Below are positions 1 to 8,265 of a stretch of DNA of 64,000 bases, piece after piece; position 1 is the first letter of the stretch, and each line of letters starts with the position of its first letter. The position numbers and the translations under genes were made by a program. The notes beneath the pieces were generated by a model. It had not been told where the DNA came from. It saw only the letters and a list, made by a program, of their open reading frames with translations, and did not search any database. Source of the DNA: an uncultured Dorea sp. (GTDB lineage: Bacteria > Bacillota > Clostridia > Lachnospirales > Lachnospiraceae); assembly GCA_948602995.1 (NCBI GenBank), contig CAPEBR010000001.1:184199-248198 (forward strand), read 5' to 3'.

Positions 1-164
1 GAATTAATGTAATAAGCGTATTTATGTCCAGTATACTTCTTCCATGCCTCTTCAAATTCCACGGTCTTGAACCCCATACCGGTCCAGCCCTTCTCCAGAC
101 ATTCTCTCACCTGAACCAGGCACGCTTCGACATCAAAACTAGCCTTAAATAATTGAATTCCCAT
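1..164 (-). CDS. DegT/DnrJ/EryC1/StrS aminotransferase, N-terminal part (runs off window)
   Basis: An open frame of 54 codons starts at the ATG at 162-164 behind an AAAGGAGAG ribosome binding site and continues beyond base 1. The motif MGFKTVEFEEAWKKYTG followed by HKYAYYIN is the typical N-terminus of PLP-dependent sugar aminotransferases of the DegT/StrS family, which put an amino group on 3- or 4-keto nucleotide sugars. The PLP lysine lies outside the window, so activity cannot be judged. A promoter-like sequence stands about 40 bp upstream, so the gene probably opens a new transcription unit rather than ending the loaP operon. Confidence 0.75.
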   Translation of the reverse strand, partial: MGIQLFKASFDVEACLVQVRECLEKGWTGMGFKTVEFEEAWKKYTGHKYAYYIN

Positions 165-202
165 TATTGTAACTCTCCTTTTCTAGCCGGTCACGGCTGT
201 TG

Positions 203-230
203 ATTATATAGTAAGACCCTCTCAATTCAA
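203..230 (-). promoter_or_regulatory. Probable sigma-A promoter of the left-edge aminotransferase
   Basis: Read on the minus strand, TTGAAT (225-230) and TATAAT (203-208) are separated by 16 bp. The -10 is perfect and the -35 matches four of six consensus bases. It lies downstream of a terminator-like structure and about 40 bp before the aminotransferase start codon, with no other gene between. A short GCCG/CGGC inverted repeat sits between promoter and ribosome binding site. Confidence 0.6.
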
Positions 231-347
231 CGGCAAGTCTTCGTATAAAACTTCAGCACCCCGCTCCACATGACTCCCTTCCAATTCTATTTTACTCAGC
301 AGCAGTCATGCAGCCAACCGACTGTCCGTTTACTTTTTGTCAGTGTC

Positions 348-404
348 AAAAACCGCCAACAGAACCATTCTGTCTAGATGTGAGGTCTCCCCACATAGGC
401 GGTT
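348..404 (-). terminator. Terminator-like three-helix RNA structure
   Basis: On the minus strand AACCGCC (398-404) pairs with GGCGGTT (351-357), and five T follow (348-352). Inside this outer stem are two more hairpins: an 8-bp stem (389-396 with 378-385, one G-U pair, 3-nt loop) and a 5-bp stem CAGAA/TTCTG (368-372 with 360-364, 3-nt loop). Together they make a three-way junction closed by a GC-rich stem with a T tail. The simplest reading is an intrinsic terminator about 100 bp after the glycosyltransferase frame. A structured regulatory RNA is the alternative. Confidence 0.5.
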
Positions 405-504
405 ATAAACCAGTTATTTGCAAAAGATATGGGAAATACCGATGCTTTCAAGTTCACTATCTCCTGCCTCGTTAACTTGAAGATGATGAGATAGCAAAAA
501 CCCA

Positions 505-730
505 TTAACTACTTGTTCCTCTCGGTTTACTATAACTGTTTGTTCCTAAAATTTTTCTTTTTGCCCTATCAAGCACATCTTTTATCCCAGTTCTCTTCAT
601 ATAGAATCCTGTCAGATATAGCCAGTTAAATGGTCTTGAAAAAGTGTACTTCACCTTCTGAAAGGCAAAATTTTTGCATCTGTCATAAGTCTTTATATTC
701 TTTATCACCTCCGGGAACTCTTCAATAAAT
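505..730 (-). other. Out-of-frame C-terminal part of the poly-G glycosyltransferase
   Basis: Directly after the 12-G tract an open frame of about 75 codons continues to a TAA at 505-507. It begins GFIEEFPEVIKNIKTYDRC and ends in a basic tail. It lacks its own credible start: a frame-finder would use a TTG lying against the G tract, with no ribosome binding site. The upstream protein stops only two codons after the tract. One base fewer (11 G) or two more (14 G) joins both frames into one protein of 396 residues, a normal size for a GT-B glycosyltransferase. I therefore read this as the detached C-terminus of the same gene. Confidence 0.7.
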
Positions 731-1696
731 CCCCCCCCCCCCAATAATAGCTTCTTCAGAATGCCTGTCCCTTAAATAATCAATCGCATTCGCTGTGCAT
801 TGTTCCCGGAGCTTATTATCTTTTATTGCCCGCCGCATTGCATTCAGCCAGTCTTCCGGCCTATTATTTGCAAGAAAACCATTCTCTCCATCCGTTACCA
901 CATATGTATATGGCTCAGTATTGGAATACACACCAGCAATACCTTGTGTAGTATATTCAACAAATTTGTTAAAATATTTACATTTCGAAAAATCGTTGAC
1001 ATGAAGCGGCGCAAGACCAATATCAAAATTTTGCTCTCTCATAAATTTCCTGTATTCCATCAAAGGCATCCCGGAAATATATTCACATTCTATATCCTCC
1101 ATATTGGGACGGACGCCTACAAAAGTAAACGAAATTTTGTCCCCGAATTCTCTCACCAACTCTGGTACTATAGGTTTTACATACTCATCAAATAAAGCCG
1201 CATGGCTGGCTGCTGCAGCATAAACAATCTTTACAACATTATTATTATGCTTAACAGTAATACCTTCCAGTTCCGCTGGTCTTATGATCATATCCGTCCT
1301 TATACTACGTCCTCCGCTAGTGAAAGGTCTGTATTTTTTTACTATATGCTCATTGAATGACCATACCGCATCCGAAAAGCTAAGTGCCTTTATTAAGCCC
1401 TTTTTTCGCCAGGGCGTCATAGGAATGTCTTTTGGAAGATTTAGTAAATCATCATCGCAAAATGTAATAACAGGGTGACCTGCTTCTTTTGCACGCCTGG
1501 CAATCTTCCACGAGTATATATTTGATGGCCTTATGAAAATAATGACATCATGGATATCAATATCCTCTGGCTTTATATCTGACATATACATGAAGTCTGA
1601 AACAATCTCAGGATAATGCTTCAGATGAGTAAAAATATCTCTCAATATACTTACCGTTGGCATATCTTCTTCAAAAACAAATAATAATTTGCTCAC
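722..1696 (-). CDS. GT-B type glycosyltransferase, currently truncated by a poly-G frameshift
   Basis: Likely transfers a sugar from a nucleotide donor during repeat-unit assembly at the inner face of the membrane; donor and acceptor are unknown. The GTG start at 1696 follows AGGAG with about 9 nt spacing and lies 2 bp after the flippase stop. The C-terminal half shows the donor-binding pattern of GT4-like enzymes: a glycine-rich stretch near residues 267-282, then TDGENGFLANN near residue 290. As given, the frame ends two codons after the G12 tract at 324 residues. With 11 or 14 G it would extend to 396. The missing 70 or so residues would include the C-terminal helix that usually packs back on the first domain, so the OFF form is probably inactive. 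Confidence 0.7.
   Translation of the reverse strand: MSKLLFVFEEDMPTVSILRDIFTHLKHYPEIVSDFMYMSDIKPEDIDIHDVIIFIRPSNIYSWKIARRAKEAGHPVITFCDDDLLNLPKDIPMTPWRKKGLIKALSFSDAVWSFNEHIVKKYRPFTSGGRSIRTDMIIRPAELEGITVKHNNNVVKIVYAAAASHAALFDEYVKPIVPELVREFGDKISFTFVGVRPNMEDIECEYISGMPLMEYRKFMREQNFDIGLAPLHVNDFSKCKYFNKFVEYTTQGIAGVYSNTEPYTYVVTDGENGFLANNRPEDWLNAMRRAIKDNKLREQCTANAIDYLRDRHSEEAIIGGGGIY
731..742 (-). repeat. Homopolymeric G12 tract (candidate phase-variation switch)
   Basis: Twelve consecutive C on the plus strand, so G12 in the coding strand, within the glycosyltransferase gene. The tract encodes four glycines and places the rest of the gene in the wrong frame. No other homopolymer of this length was noticed in the window; the next longest are A/T runs of about eight and a G7. 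Tracts of 8 or more G/C are known sites of slipped-strand mispairing in contingency genes of other bacteria. Confidence 0.85.
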
Positions 1697-1698
1697 AA

Positions 1699-3147
1699 CT
1701 ACTTTCTCCTAAGAATCAAATCGGTTATATCCTTTAACTCTGGTATTTTAAGAACTATAGCGCATACTCCATATACAACTACACCTGTAACAATTTTAAA
1801 GCCAAGCGAAACTATGTTACTTATAATAGGATGTACTACTCCTACTGTAAGTATTACAGCGCCCATAGCGATTGAAGCAACCGCCGGTTTCCACATATCT
1901 TTTAAAACCTCGCGTAATCTGTAATTAATAAGCTTCTGTGCCTCATAATACGTCACTAAAGCTATCAACACGGTAATCACTGCCCCCACAAGTGCCAAAA
2001 CATTCATGGAACAATCAAGCACAAAGCCAAAAATCAATAATCCAAAAGCCAGCATAATTAACCTGATAATTTCTGTTTTTACCCGCAGCTGGCTCTTACC
2101 CAATGCAAAAAACACCTGGATATTTATAAGCATATAGGGCGTGGCAAGGTAACTCAGACATGCGCATTGCATGATTCTTACCGATGGCAGCCATTTATCC
2201 GTAAAAAGCAGAATAATCATTTCCCTGGATACTAATGCCGTGCCAACCATTAGCGGCATAATTAAAAAACTGGTCATCCCTACCACTTTTCGGATAATAT
2301 GCTTTACCCTTTCCAAATCAGACTGAGATGAGGATATTGTAGGAAGCAGCACACTTGACATAGCACCGAATGTATACAACGAAAACTGCCTTGGTAATTG
2401 ATCACCTTTGTCGTAGTAACCAAGGTCAGTTACGGAATACTTTTTTCCTATTGCAACACTGTAGATGTTCCCTCCGAAATAATATAATAAAGAGGATCCT
2501 ACAACTCCCATGCTGAAAGACAGCATCTGTTTGATTCGCAGCCAATCAAATTTCCAACTGATCTTCCACTTGACTTTTATAAACAGTATAGCAGTCGACA
2601 CCAACTGCTGTGTCAGTCGCTGAATAACCAGAGCCCATACACCAAATCCTTTATATGCGGCCGCTATACCGATCACTCCGGATACGATGCTTGCAGACGT
2701 ATTACATATGAAAAGCAAACGAAATTGCATATTCCGATTAACTATTCCATTCCTAACAGCTGAAAATGACTGCAGGAAAAATGTCAGGCCAACAATACGA
2801 AGAACAAGAGTTAGATCCGGTGATGTATAATAATTTGCAACATAGGGTGCTGAAAAGAATAGAATAACATAAAGAACAGCTGCCATTGATGAACTTACTG
2901 AAAACACTGCACTGTAGTCATAATCATCAACTGTTTCTTTTCTGATCAGTGTTGTGCTAAATCCTGCATCTATCAGTATATCAGAAAGGTTTGTAAATAC
3001 CGTTGTCAATGCAATCAGGCCATAGTCACTCGGAAGAAGAATCCTTGCCAGGACAATGGACACAATCATAGAGATCCCTTTAGCAGAAAACTGCTCCAAA
3101 ATCTTCCAAAAAGAATTTATCGCAAATTGATGTTTATTAATCTGCAT
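1699..3147 (-). CDS. Wzx-type oligosaccharide flippase
   Basis: A 482-residue polytopic membrane protein of the MOP/polysaccharide transporter superfamily. It would flip undecaprenyl-diphosphate-linked repeat units across the cytoplasmic membrane. About 12-14 hydrophobic segments are visible. The N-terminus (NSFWKILEQFSAKGISMIVS, then ARILLPSDYGLIAL) is typical of the WzxC/EpsE-like branch. It starts at an ATG behind GAGGA. This is one of two flippases in the window and the only one in the loaP-led unit. No polymerase partner is seen in this unit within the window. Confidence 0.85.
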   Translation of the reverse strand: MQINKHQFAINSFWKILEQFSAKGISMIVSIVLARILLPSDYGLIALTTVFTNLSDILIDAGFSTTLIRKETVDDYDYSAVFSVSSSMAAVLYVILFFSAPYVANYYTSPDLTLVLRIVGLTFFLQSFSAVRNGIVNRNMQFRLLFICNTSASIVSGVIGIAAAYKGFGVWALVIQRLTQQLVSTAILFIKVKWKISWKFDWLRIKQMLSFSMGVVGSSLLYYFGGNIYSVAIGKKYSVTDLGYYDKGDQLPRQFSLYTFGAMSSVLLPTISSSQSDLERVKHIIRKVVGMTSFLIMPLMVGTALVSREMIILLFTDKWLPSVRIMQCACLSYLATPYMLINIQVFFALGKSQLRVKTEIIRLIMLAFGLLIFGFVLDCSMNVLALVGAVITVLIALVTYYEAQKLINYRLREVLKDMWKPAVASIAMGAVILTVGVVHPIISNIVSLGFKIVTGVVVYGVCAIVLKIPELKDITDLILRRK

Positions 3148-3218
3148 TTCTAATTATCCTCGCCTTCTTTATGAAAACAAAAAATTATTCTGGATAATAT
3201 CTGCGTATCCTACTAAAA

Positions 3219-4136
3219 TTATGTGGTAATCTCTTCTATAGTATCTTCAATCCTGTGGCCATTCCAAGTTGCGGATTGTGTCAGTATATAGTCTTGTTTA
3301 AGAAACTGAACAAGCTCACTCCAATTATCACCAGATAAAAAAAAGGTATTCTTTTCATCATAAATTTCAGTGTTTCTTATATTTTTATTTGTCGACACAA
3401 GTTTAATCTGATTGAAGTAGCTCTCAATATCCCTCAGCGTCACTCCTTCTTGCCCTTGCATGCCGACATTTAGCAACGCCTTGCTTTCTGCTACCCAGTC
3501 ACTCACCTGATCGTATGAAACAGGCTCTTCATAGTAGGATTTTTTCTTTGAATATTTACCATCAGCTGTAATCAGGAATTTTGTCCTAAGTCCATTTTTC
3601 TTCAGAAAAGATTCCAATTTTTTCAACCAGTCTCCTCTCCCTTTATCGCGTCCAACAAACAAAAGGTCATATTTCTTTTCCTTGCTTTCCTTCAGATAAC
3701 AATGAAAATAGGAGATGACCTTCTTTAGCCTGATATTGTATTTTTTGCTGTCAGACGGATCATATGTCCAAACACGTATTCCTTCTGGAATCTCATCAGG
3801 CATTAGATGTCTTGCATGAAGCACCAGATTCTCATAGCAAAAATTGATCTGCGCTTTAGGAAATAAACACTGCAGCCAAAGCAAGAATTTTTTTGTTATG
3901 ATTGCATCTCGAATATAAATATAGTCTGGCCTGTAATTCTTTATTTCCTGATTATACCATATTTCTTTTGGAAGAAGCGGCATACGAAAACATATCTCTC
4001 GCATCAGACGACTCAGAAGATTTGTTGTTTTGTAAGCAGAAACAGTATGATAGCCTTCCGCTGCAAATCCATCAAAAGGAAACCCCCCCTCAGCCGCCAT
4101 GATTATCAGTGTGTTTTGTTTATTTGCTTTTGTCAT
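3219..4136 (-). CDS. Putative glycosyltransferase (GT-B like), family not recognised
   Basis: A 305-residue soluble protein. It has an N-terminal Rossmann-like start (NTLIIMAAEGGFPFDGF) and, after a central region, LLFVGRDKGRGDWL (about residues 165-178), the kind of strand-loop-helix that begins the second domain of GT-B enzymes. An acidic region LRDIESYFNQIKLVST follows. Its place between a flippase and nucleotide-sugar genes supports a glycan role, but I do not recognise a named family. The second ATG (4136) is better spaced from AAAGG than the first (4139). A run of seven G near codon 20 is a shorter potential slippage site. Confidence 0.5.
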   Translation of the reverse strand: MTKANKQNTLIIMAAEGGFPFDGFAAEGYHTVSAYKTTNLLSRLMREICFRMPLLPKEIWYNQEIKNYRPDYIYIRDAIITKKFLLWLQCLFPKAQINFCYENLVLHARHLMPDEIPEGIRVWTYDPSDSKKYNIRLKKVISYFHCYLKESKEKKYDLLFVGRDKGRGDWLKKLESFLKKNGLRTKFLITADGKYSKKKSYYEEPVSYDQVSDWVAESKALLNVGMQGQEGVTLRDIESYFNQIKLVSTNKNIRNTEIYDEKNTFFLSGDNWSELVQFLKQDYILTQSATWNGHRIEDTIEEITT

Positions 4137-4145
4137 CATTACCTT

Positions 4146-5120
4146 TCACAAATTCTCCTTATACCATTCAATCGCAGCTTTAATACCCCTATTAAAACTC
4201 CACTCGGGCTCATACCCTAAGAACTCTTTTGCCTTACTAATATCAGCGTTACTATGTTTAATGTCACCTGCACGCTCTAATCCAAAATGCGGATCCGCCT
4301 TTACACCAAGAGCCTCTGTAAGCCCATAGTAAATGTCAATTAAATATTCCCGTCCACCATAAGCTATATTAAATGCCTGGCCAGCCGCTTTATGAGATGC
4401 CAGGCATGCTTTAAGATTTGCCTCTATAACATTTTCTATATATGTGAAATCACGACTCTGCTTCCCATCTCCATGAATGGTGGGTATTTCACCATGGAGA
4501 AGCTGGCTGATAAATTTAGGAATGACAGCCGCATAAGCTCCATCCGGATCCTGCCTGCGTCCAAAGACGTTAAAATATCGTAAACCATATGTGTCTAGTC
4601 CATAGTGTCTTGTATATTGCTTTGCCCACTCTTCATCTGCTCTTTTACTTACCGCATAAGGAGACAGCAGATTTCCTTCTCTTCCTTCCTTTTTCGGAAG
4701 GTTGGGTTCATCGCCATAAACGGACGAACTACTGGCATATACAAATTTCTTCACTCCGTTCTGACGTGCGCCTTCTAACATATTAAGTGTACCTATAATA
4801 TTATTTGTGCAATAAAAAAGGGGCATCTCTATGCTCCTTGGCACACTTCCCCACGCAGCCTGGTGCAACACATAATCTGCTCCTTTACATGCATTGATGC
4901 AGATCTCCAAATCCTTAATATCACCTTTTATAAATTCATAATTGGGATGGTTTAAAAATAAATCCACATGTTCCTGTTTACCAGTAGAGAGATCATCAAG
5001 ACACCGTACTTTGTATCCAAGATTCAGTATTGCCTCGCAGAGGTTTGAACCAATAAAGCCTGCTCCTCCTGTAACAAGGAACAAACTGTCCTTTGGAAAT
5101 TTTACATTTTCATATCCCAT
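4146..5120 (-). CDS. UDP-HexNAc C4-epimerase (WbpP/TviC-like, extended SDR)
   Basis: An NAD-dependent epimerase of the extended short-chain dehydrogenase family, 324 residues. GGAGFIGS (about 18-25) binds the dinucleotide, SSSSVYG carries the catalytic serine, and Y155-x3-K159 (YAVSK) is the catalytic pair. The sequence around HQAAWGSVPRS and FNVFGRRQDPDGAYAAVIP fits the WbpP/TviC group, which interconverts UDP-GlcNAc(A) and UDP-GalNAc(A). It follows the UDP-HexNAc dehydrogenase by only 2 bp, as TviB and TviC do. The ATG at 5120 is preferred because TTGGAGG stands 8 bp before it; an upstream TTG would put that site inside the gene. Together the pair would supply UDP-GalNAcA or UDP-GlcNAcA. 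Confidence 0.8.
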   Translation of the reverse strand: MGYENVKFPKDSLFLVTGGAGFIGSNLCEAILNLGYKVRCLDDLSTGKQEHVDLFLNHPNYEFIKGDIKDLEICINACKGADYVLHQAAWGSVPRSIEMPLFYCTNNIIGTLNMLEGARQNGVKKFVYASSSSVYGDEPNLPKKEGREGNLLSPYAVSKRADEEWAKQYTRHYGLDTYGLRYFNVFGRRQDPDGAYAAVIPKFISQLLHGEIPTIHGDGKQSRDFTYIENVIEANLKACLASHKAAGQAFNIAYGGREYLIDIYYGLTEALGVKADPHFGLERAGDIKHSNADISKAKEFLGYEPEWSFNRGIKAAIEWYKENL

Positions 5121-5122
5121 TG

Positions 5123-6433
5123 TTATAACCTCCAATAAGTGTATCCGGCATCTTCATATTCCTTTCGAACCAACAAACCTTTAATATCCAACAGGATTTT
5201 TTTGTTATCTCTATACAGACTTTCCATTTCCTCCATGCTGTATTTACAAAATTCTTCATGTGCCACAGCCAGGATAACAGCATCCATATCTTTTATCTCA
5301 TTTCGATTGGAAAGTTTAACACCATATAATTTTTCAGCTTCTGCGCGATCCGCCTGTGGATCATGGATTAATGGGTCAATGCCGTATTCCTGCAGTTCCC
5401 TTACAATATCAATCACTTTGGTATTCCTTGTATCCGGGCAGTTTTCCTTAAATGTAAAGCCTAGTATGGCAACTCTTGCGTGTCTCACACTCTTGTCTGA
5501 TGCAATTAATTTTTTTACGCAATTCTCTGCTACATATTTCCCCATGCTGTCATTAATACGCCGCCCTGAAAGGATGATCTGGCTGTGATATCCCAACATT
5601 TCTGCTTTATAAGTGAGATAATAAGGGTCAACACCTATACAGTGTCCGCCTACAAGTCCTGGATAGAACTTAAGAAAATTCCATTTTGTCCCTGCTGCCT
5701 CCAAAACAGCCCTGGTGTCAATCCCCATCCTGTTAAAAATTATGGACAATTCATTCATAAAAGCAATGTTAATATCTCGCTGGCTATTCTCAATCACTTT
5801 TGCCGCCTCTGCGACTTTGATGCTCTCTGCCCGGTATACTCCTGCATGGACTACAAGTTCATAAACCTTTGCTATAACGTCCAAAGTTTCTTCATCCATA
5901 CCAGAAACAATTTTCTTTATCGTTTCAAGTCTATGTATTTTATCTCCTGGATTAATCCGTTCAGGGCTGTAGCCAATCTTAAAATCCGTACCGCATCTAA
6001 GTCCCGATTCACGCTCAAGAATTCCTGCGCAAATCTCTTCTGTTACTCCCGGGTATACCGTGGATTCAAATACAACGATGCTGCCCCTTACAAGATTCCG
6101 TCCAAGAATCTCACAGGCTCCTTTAACCGGCAGAAGATCCGGCGTATGATCATCATTAACCGGTGTAGGCACTGCCACAATATGAAACTTAGCCTCTCTT
6201 AATCTCGAAGAATCTGTCGTAAATTGAATAGTAGCAGACTTGACCGCTTCATTGCCCACCTCTTTTGTTGGATCTTTTCCCGACTGATATAATTTTATTT
6301 TTTCTTCACTTAAGTCAAAGCCAATCACATCTAGCTTTCTGGAAAATGCCACCGCAATTGGCATACCGACATATCCCAGGCCGATAAGAGATAGTTTTTC
6401 TTCTTTAGAAACTAATCTTTCATATAATCCCAC
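5123..6433 (-). CDS. UDP-N-acetylhexosamine 6-dehydrogenase (WbpA/WbpO/TviB family)
   Basis: A 436-residue nucleotide-sugar dehydrogenase that would oxidise C6 of UDP-GlcNAc or UDP-GalNAc to the uronic acid using two NAD+. GLGYVGMP (18-25) is the NAD-binding loop, ESTVYPGVTEE is the family signature, and GGHCIGVDPYY carries the catalytic cysteine, about C265. The C-terminal UDP-binding domain includes LGFTFKENCPDTRNTK. The start is GTG at 6433, with AGGGAGG about 10 bp upstream inside the end of the glycosyltransferase gene (22-bp overlap). Whether the substrate is the gluco or galacto form cannot be told from sequence alone. Confidence 0.85.
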   Translation of the reverse strand: MGLYERLVSKEEKLSLIGLGYVGMPIAVAFSRKLDVIGFDLSEEKIKLYQSGKDPTKEVGNEAVKSATIQFTTDSSRLREAKFHIVAVPTPVNDDHTPDLLPVKGACEILGRNLVRGSIVVFESTVYPGVTEEICAGILERESGLRCGTDFKIGYSPERINPGDKIHRLETIKKIVSGMDEETLDVIAKVYELVVHAGVYRAESIKVAEAAKVIENSQRDINIAFMNELSIIFNRMGIDTRAVLEAAGTKWNFLKFYPGLVGGHCIGVDPYYLTYKAEMLGYHSQIILSGRRINDSMGKYVAENCVKKLIASDKSVRHARVAILGFTFKENCPDTRNTKVIDIVRELQEYGIDPLIHDPQADRAEAEKLYGVKLSNRNEIKDMDAVILAVAHEEFCKYSMEEMESLYRDNKKILLDIKGLLVRKEYEDAGYTYWRL

Positions 6434-7542
6434 CGATAGTGTCCCTCCCTGCCTTGTACTTTACTTATTTCTTCCAAATATTTTTTTATTATAATCTGAC
6501 GGTCGAATTCTTTTTCCATTTTCCGTCTTCCATATCTTCCCATTTCTACTTTTTTTTCATATGACAAGTTTATGAATTCTTCCAAGGCCCGTACCAGGTC
6601 TCTCGTGTCACGAGGACGGAAACCTATACCGGACAGTCCCTCCTCGTAAGTTTCCCGACATCCCGGAATATTGGTTGCAATCACAGGCCGTCCTGTGGCA
6701 GCGCTTTCTAATAACACATTTGACATGCCCTCGTGATAGGAAGCATGGACGATTGCATGACTTTCTTTTATAAAGGGATGGATGTCTGGCTGCTCTCCTG
6801 CATATTGGATAACCCCATCCCGTACCGCCTGTCTGAAAATCTTTTGATAATCTTCCTCAAATCCACCTATAAACTGAAATTGAACAGACGGAAACTTTTT
6901 TTTGATAATCCTTGCGGCTGAAAGAATCTCATTTGTACCTTTATCTCTCATAATACGTCCAATTGTCGTAAATATAATCTTGTTATCATTTTCCGGATAT
7001 TCTTCAAAGCAATGCTGCTCCAGATTAACACCAGAGCCTGGAATGATCTCAATATTATTATTCACAATGCCGTGTTTAACCATAAGATCTTTATTGGCAG
7101 TGTTTTGGAAAAACACTTTCCGAGCCTTTCCTATCCCACATTTGTATAAGCTCAATGTGAGTTTTTGCAGTATTCCGCCATTTTGAATTGAAGTCCCCAA
7201 TCCTGTAATATTAGTTATATAAGGAATACGTTTTATCCTGCATGCGATTCCGCCATATATGTTGGGTTTGATTGTATATGACAGTACAAGATCCGGCTTT
7301 ACTTTTCCCAGTATTTTAAGATAACGAGATACCAGGGCTATGTCTTGCAAAGGATTTTTTCCATGTCTCTCCAAATATATACAATCTATATATCTGCAGC
7401 CCAGCTTACAAACTCTAGAAACATCATTTCCACGTGGAAAAGAAACATAAACTTTATGTCCGCTCTTTATAATTGCCTCTAGTAATTCTCTGCGGAAACT
7501 ATAAAGACCTCCGCCATCATTTGTCAAAAATAGTATTCTCAT
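6412..7542 (-). CDS. Glycosyltransferase family 4
   Basis: A 376-residue GT-B enzyme. The N-terminal acceptor domain starts RILFLTNDGGGLYSFRRELL. The C-terminal donor domain starts near residue 185 (IIFTTIGRIMRDKGTNEIL) and contains HASYHEGMSNVLLESAATGR, the GT4 E-x7-E region that binds the nucleotide sugar. The Gly-rich loop at residues 8-12 resembles the WbpL-associated/CapM-like branch that adds GalNAc, Fuc2NAc or rhamnose residues; this is only a family resemblance. It overlaps the dehydrogenase downstream by 22 bp, so the two are co-transcribed. Confidence 0.85.
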   Translation of the reverse strand: MRILFLTNDGGGLYSFRRELLEAIIKSGHKVYVSFPRGNDVSRVCKLGCRYIDCIYLERHGKNPLQDIALVSRYLKILGKVKPDLVLSYTIKPNIYGGIACRIKRIPYITNITGLGTSIQNGGILQKLTLSLYKCGIGKARKVFFQNTANKDLMVKHGIVNNNIEIIPGSGVNLEQHCFEEYPENDNKIIFTTIGRIMRDKGTNEILSAARIIKKKFPSVQFQFIGGFEEDYQKIFRQAVRDGVIQYAGEQPDIHPFIKESHAIVHASYHEGMSNVLLESAATGRPVIATNIPGCRETYEEGLSGIGFRPRDTRDLVRALEEFINLSYEKKVEMGRYGRRKMEKEFDRQIIIKKYLEEISKVQGREGHYRWDYMKD

Positions 7543-7584
7543 CCTTTATCACGCTGCTTTCATTTTCCTCAAAATTACAATCCT

Positions 7585-8259
7585 TCAAATATATTTTTGA
7601 AATTTCTCTATATTCCCCTGTATTCCATGTCCAGGGAAAATCACTTCCACCTTCTCACTGATCTCCCACAGCTGCGGCCTGGTGCTCTCTTTATAAACTT
7701 TCTTATTCCCGCCAGGAAGTCTTGTAATAACCGGTTTTTCCAGCAGGGAATCCCCTGTAAATGCTATTTTATTATCTACAACAACACAGACGCTTCCTTC
7801 TGAATGCCCGGGAGTTGCTATGATTGAAATTTCATGTCCTGCCCACAGAAAGTCCAGCCTATTATCAAATACTATGTCTGCCGGTTCACACACAAATGGT
7901 CTCACACTCACTCCGCTGTGCATTACTTTTTCATTTAACTGGGCTAGTGCTTCGGCAGAACATGAAAGATTTCTTGTCGTAATTCCTATATTTTCACTGC
8001 AGTCTTTTTGCGCGTAGACTTTGCAGGGGAGTCTCTTTCTTAGTTCATTTAAACCGCATATATGATCAAAATGTTCATGTGTTAGTATGACCATAACATT
8101 TTCAATCCCTGCTCCATCCAAAAACTGCCAGAATTCCTTTGTATCGATTGGATCAATAATTACAGAACTATTTTTATCTGTTATTATGTATGCATTTGAA
8201 TCAATGAAGTCCCACTCAGACTGATAAATCATCAGCCCTTCAATTTCAAATTTCTTCAA
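7585..8259 (-). CDS. MBL-fold metallo-hydrolase
   Basis: A 224-residue metallo-beta-lactamase fold hydrolase. Metal ligands are visible in order: THEHFDH (60-66), the histidine of PGHSEGS, the aspartate of FTGDSL and the histidine of FPGHG. The binuclear zinc site therefore looks complete. The start is TTG at 8259 behind AAAGGA. It lies just downstream of a GNAT-like gene and a KAS III/acyl-carrier pair. Some MBL enzymes cleave thioesters, so a role in releasing or editing an acyl chain on the carrier protein is plausible, but this is inference. A glyoxalase II-like housekeeping role would not explain the location. Confidence 0.8.
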   Translation of the reverse strand: MKKFEIEGLMIYQSEWDFIDSNAYIITDKNSSVIIDPIDTKEFWQFLDGAGIENVMVILTHEHFDHICGLNELRKRLPCKVYAQKDCSENIGITTRNLSCSAEALAQLNEKVMHSGVSVRPFVCEPADIVFDNRLDFLWAGHEISIIATPGHSEGSVCVVVDNKIAFTGDSLLEKPVITRLPGGNKKVYKESTRPQLWEISEKVEVIFPGHGIQGNIEKFQKYI

Positions 8260-8265
8260 GGTCTT

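Larger units (their letters stand above)
165..504. other. 340-bp intergenic region between two transcription units
   Basis: No convincing reading frame is seen on either strand. Going down the minus strand, it holds a folded, terminator-like element ending in a T run (351-404), about 120 bp with no recognised signal, then a promoter (203-230) and the ribosome binding site of the left-edge gene. This order of terminator then promoter suggests that the loaP unit ends here. Confidence 0.6.

Noticed and set aside
505..744. Separate 79-residue gene starting at TTG beside the G tract
   Set aside because: The start lies against the poly-G, has no ribosome binding site, and the protein continues the upstream glycosyltransferase once one G is removed.
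4083..4089. G7 tract near the start of the 3219-4136 gene as a second phase switch
   Set aside because: Seven G is at the lower limit for slippage and the gene is in frame; no evidence of variation.
5585..6202. Plus-strand frame of 205 codons
   Set aside because: Antisense to the UDP-HexNAc dehydrogenase, which has all family motifs; no similarity or start signal.
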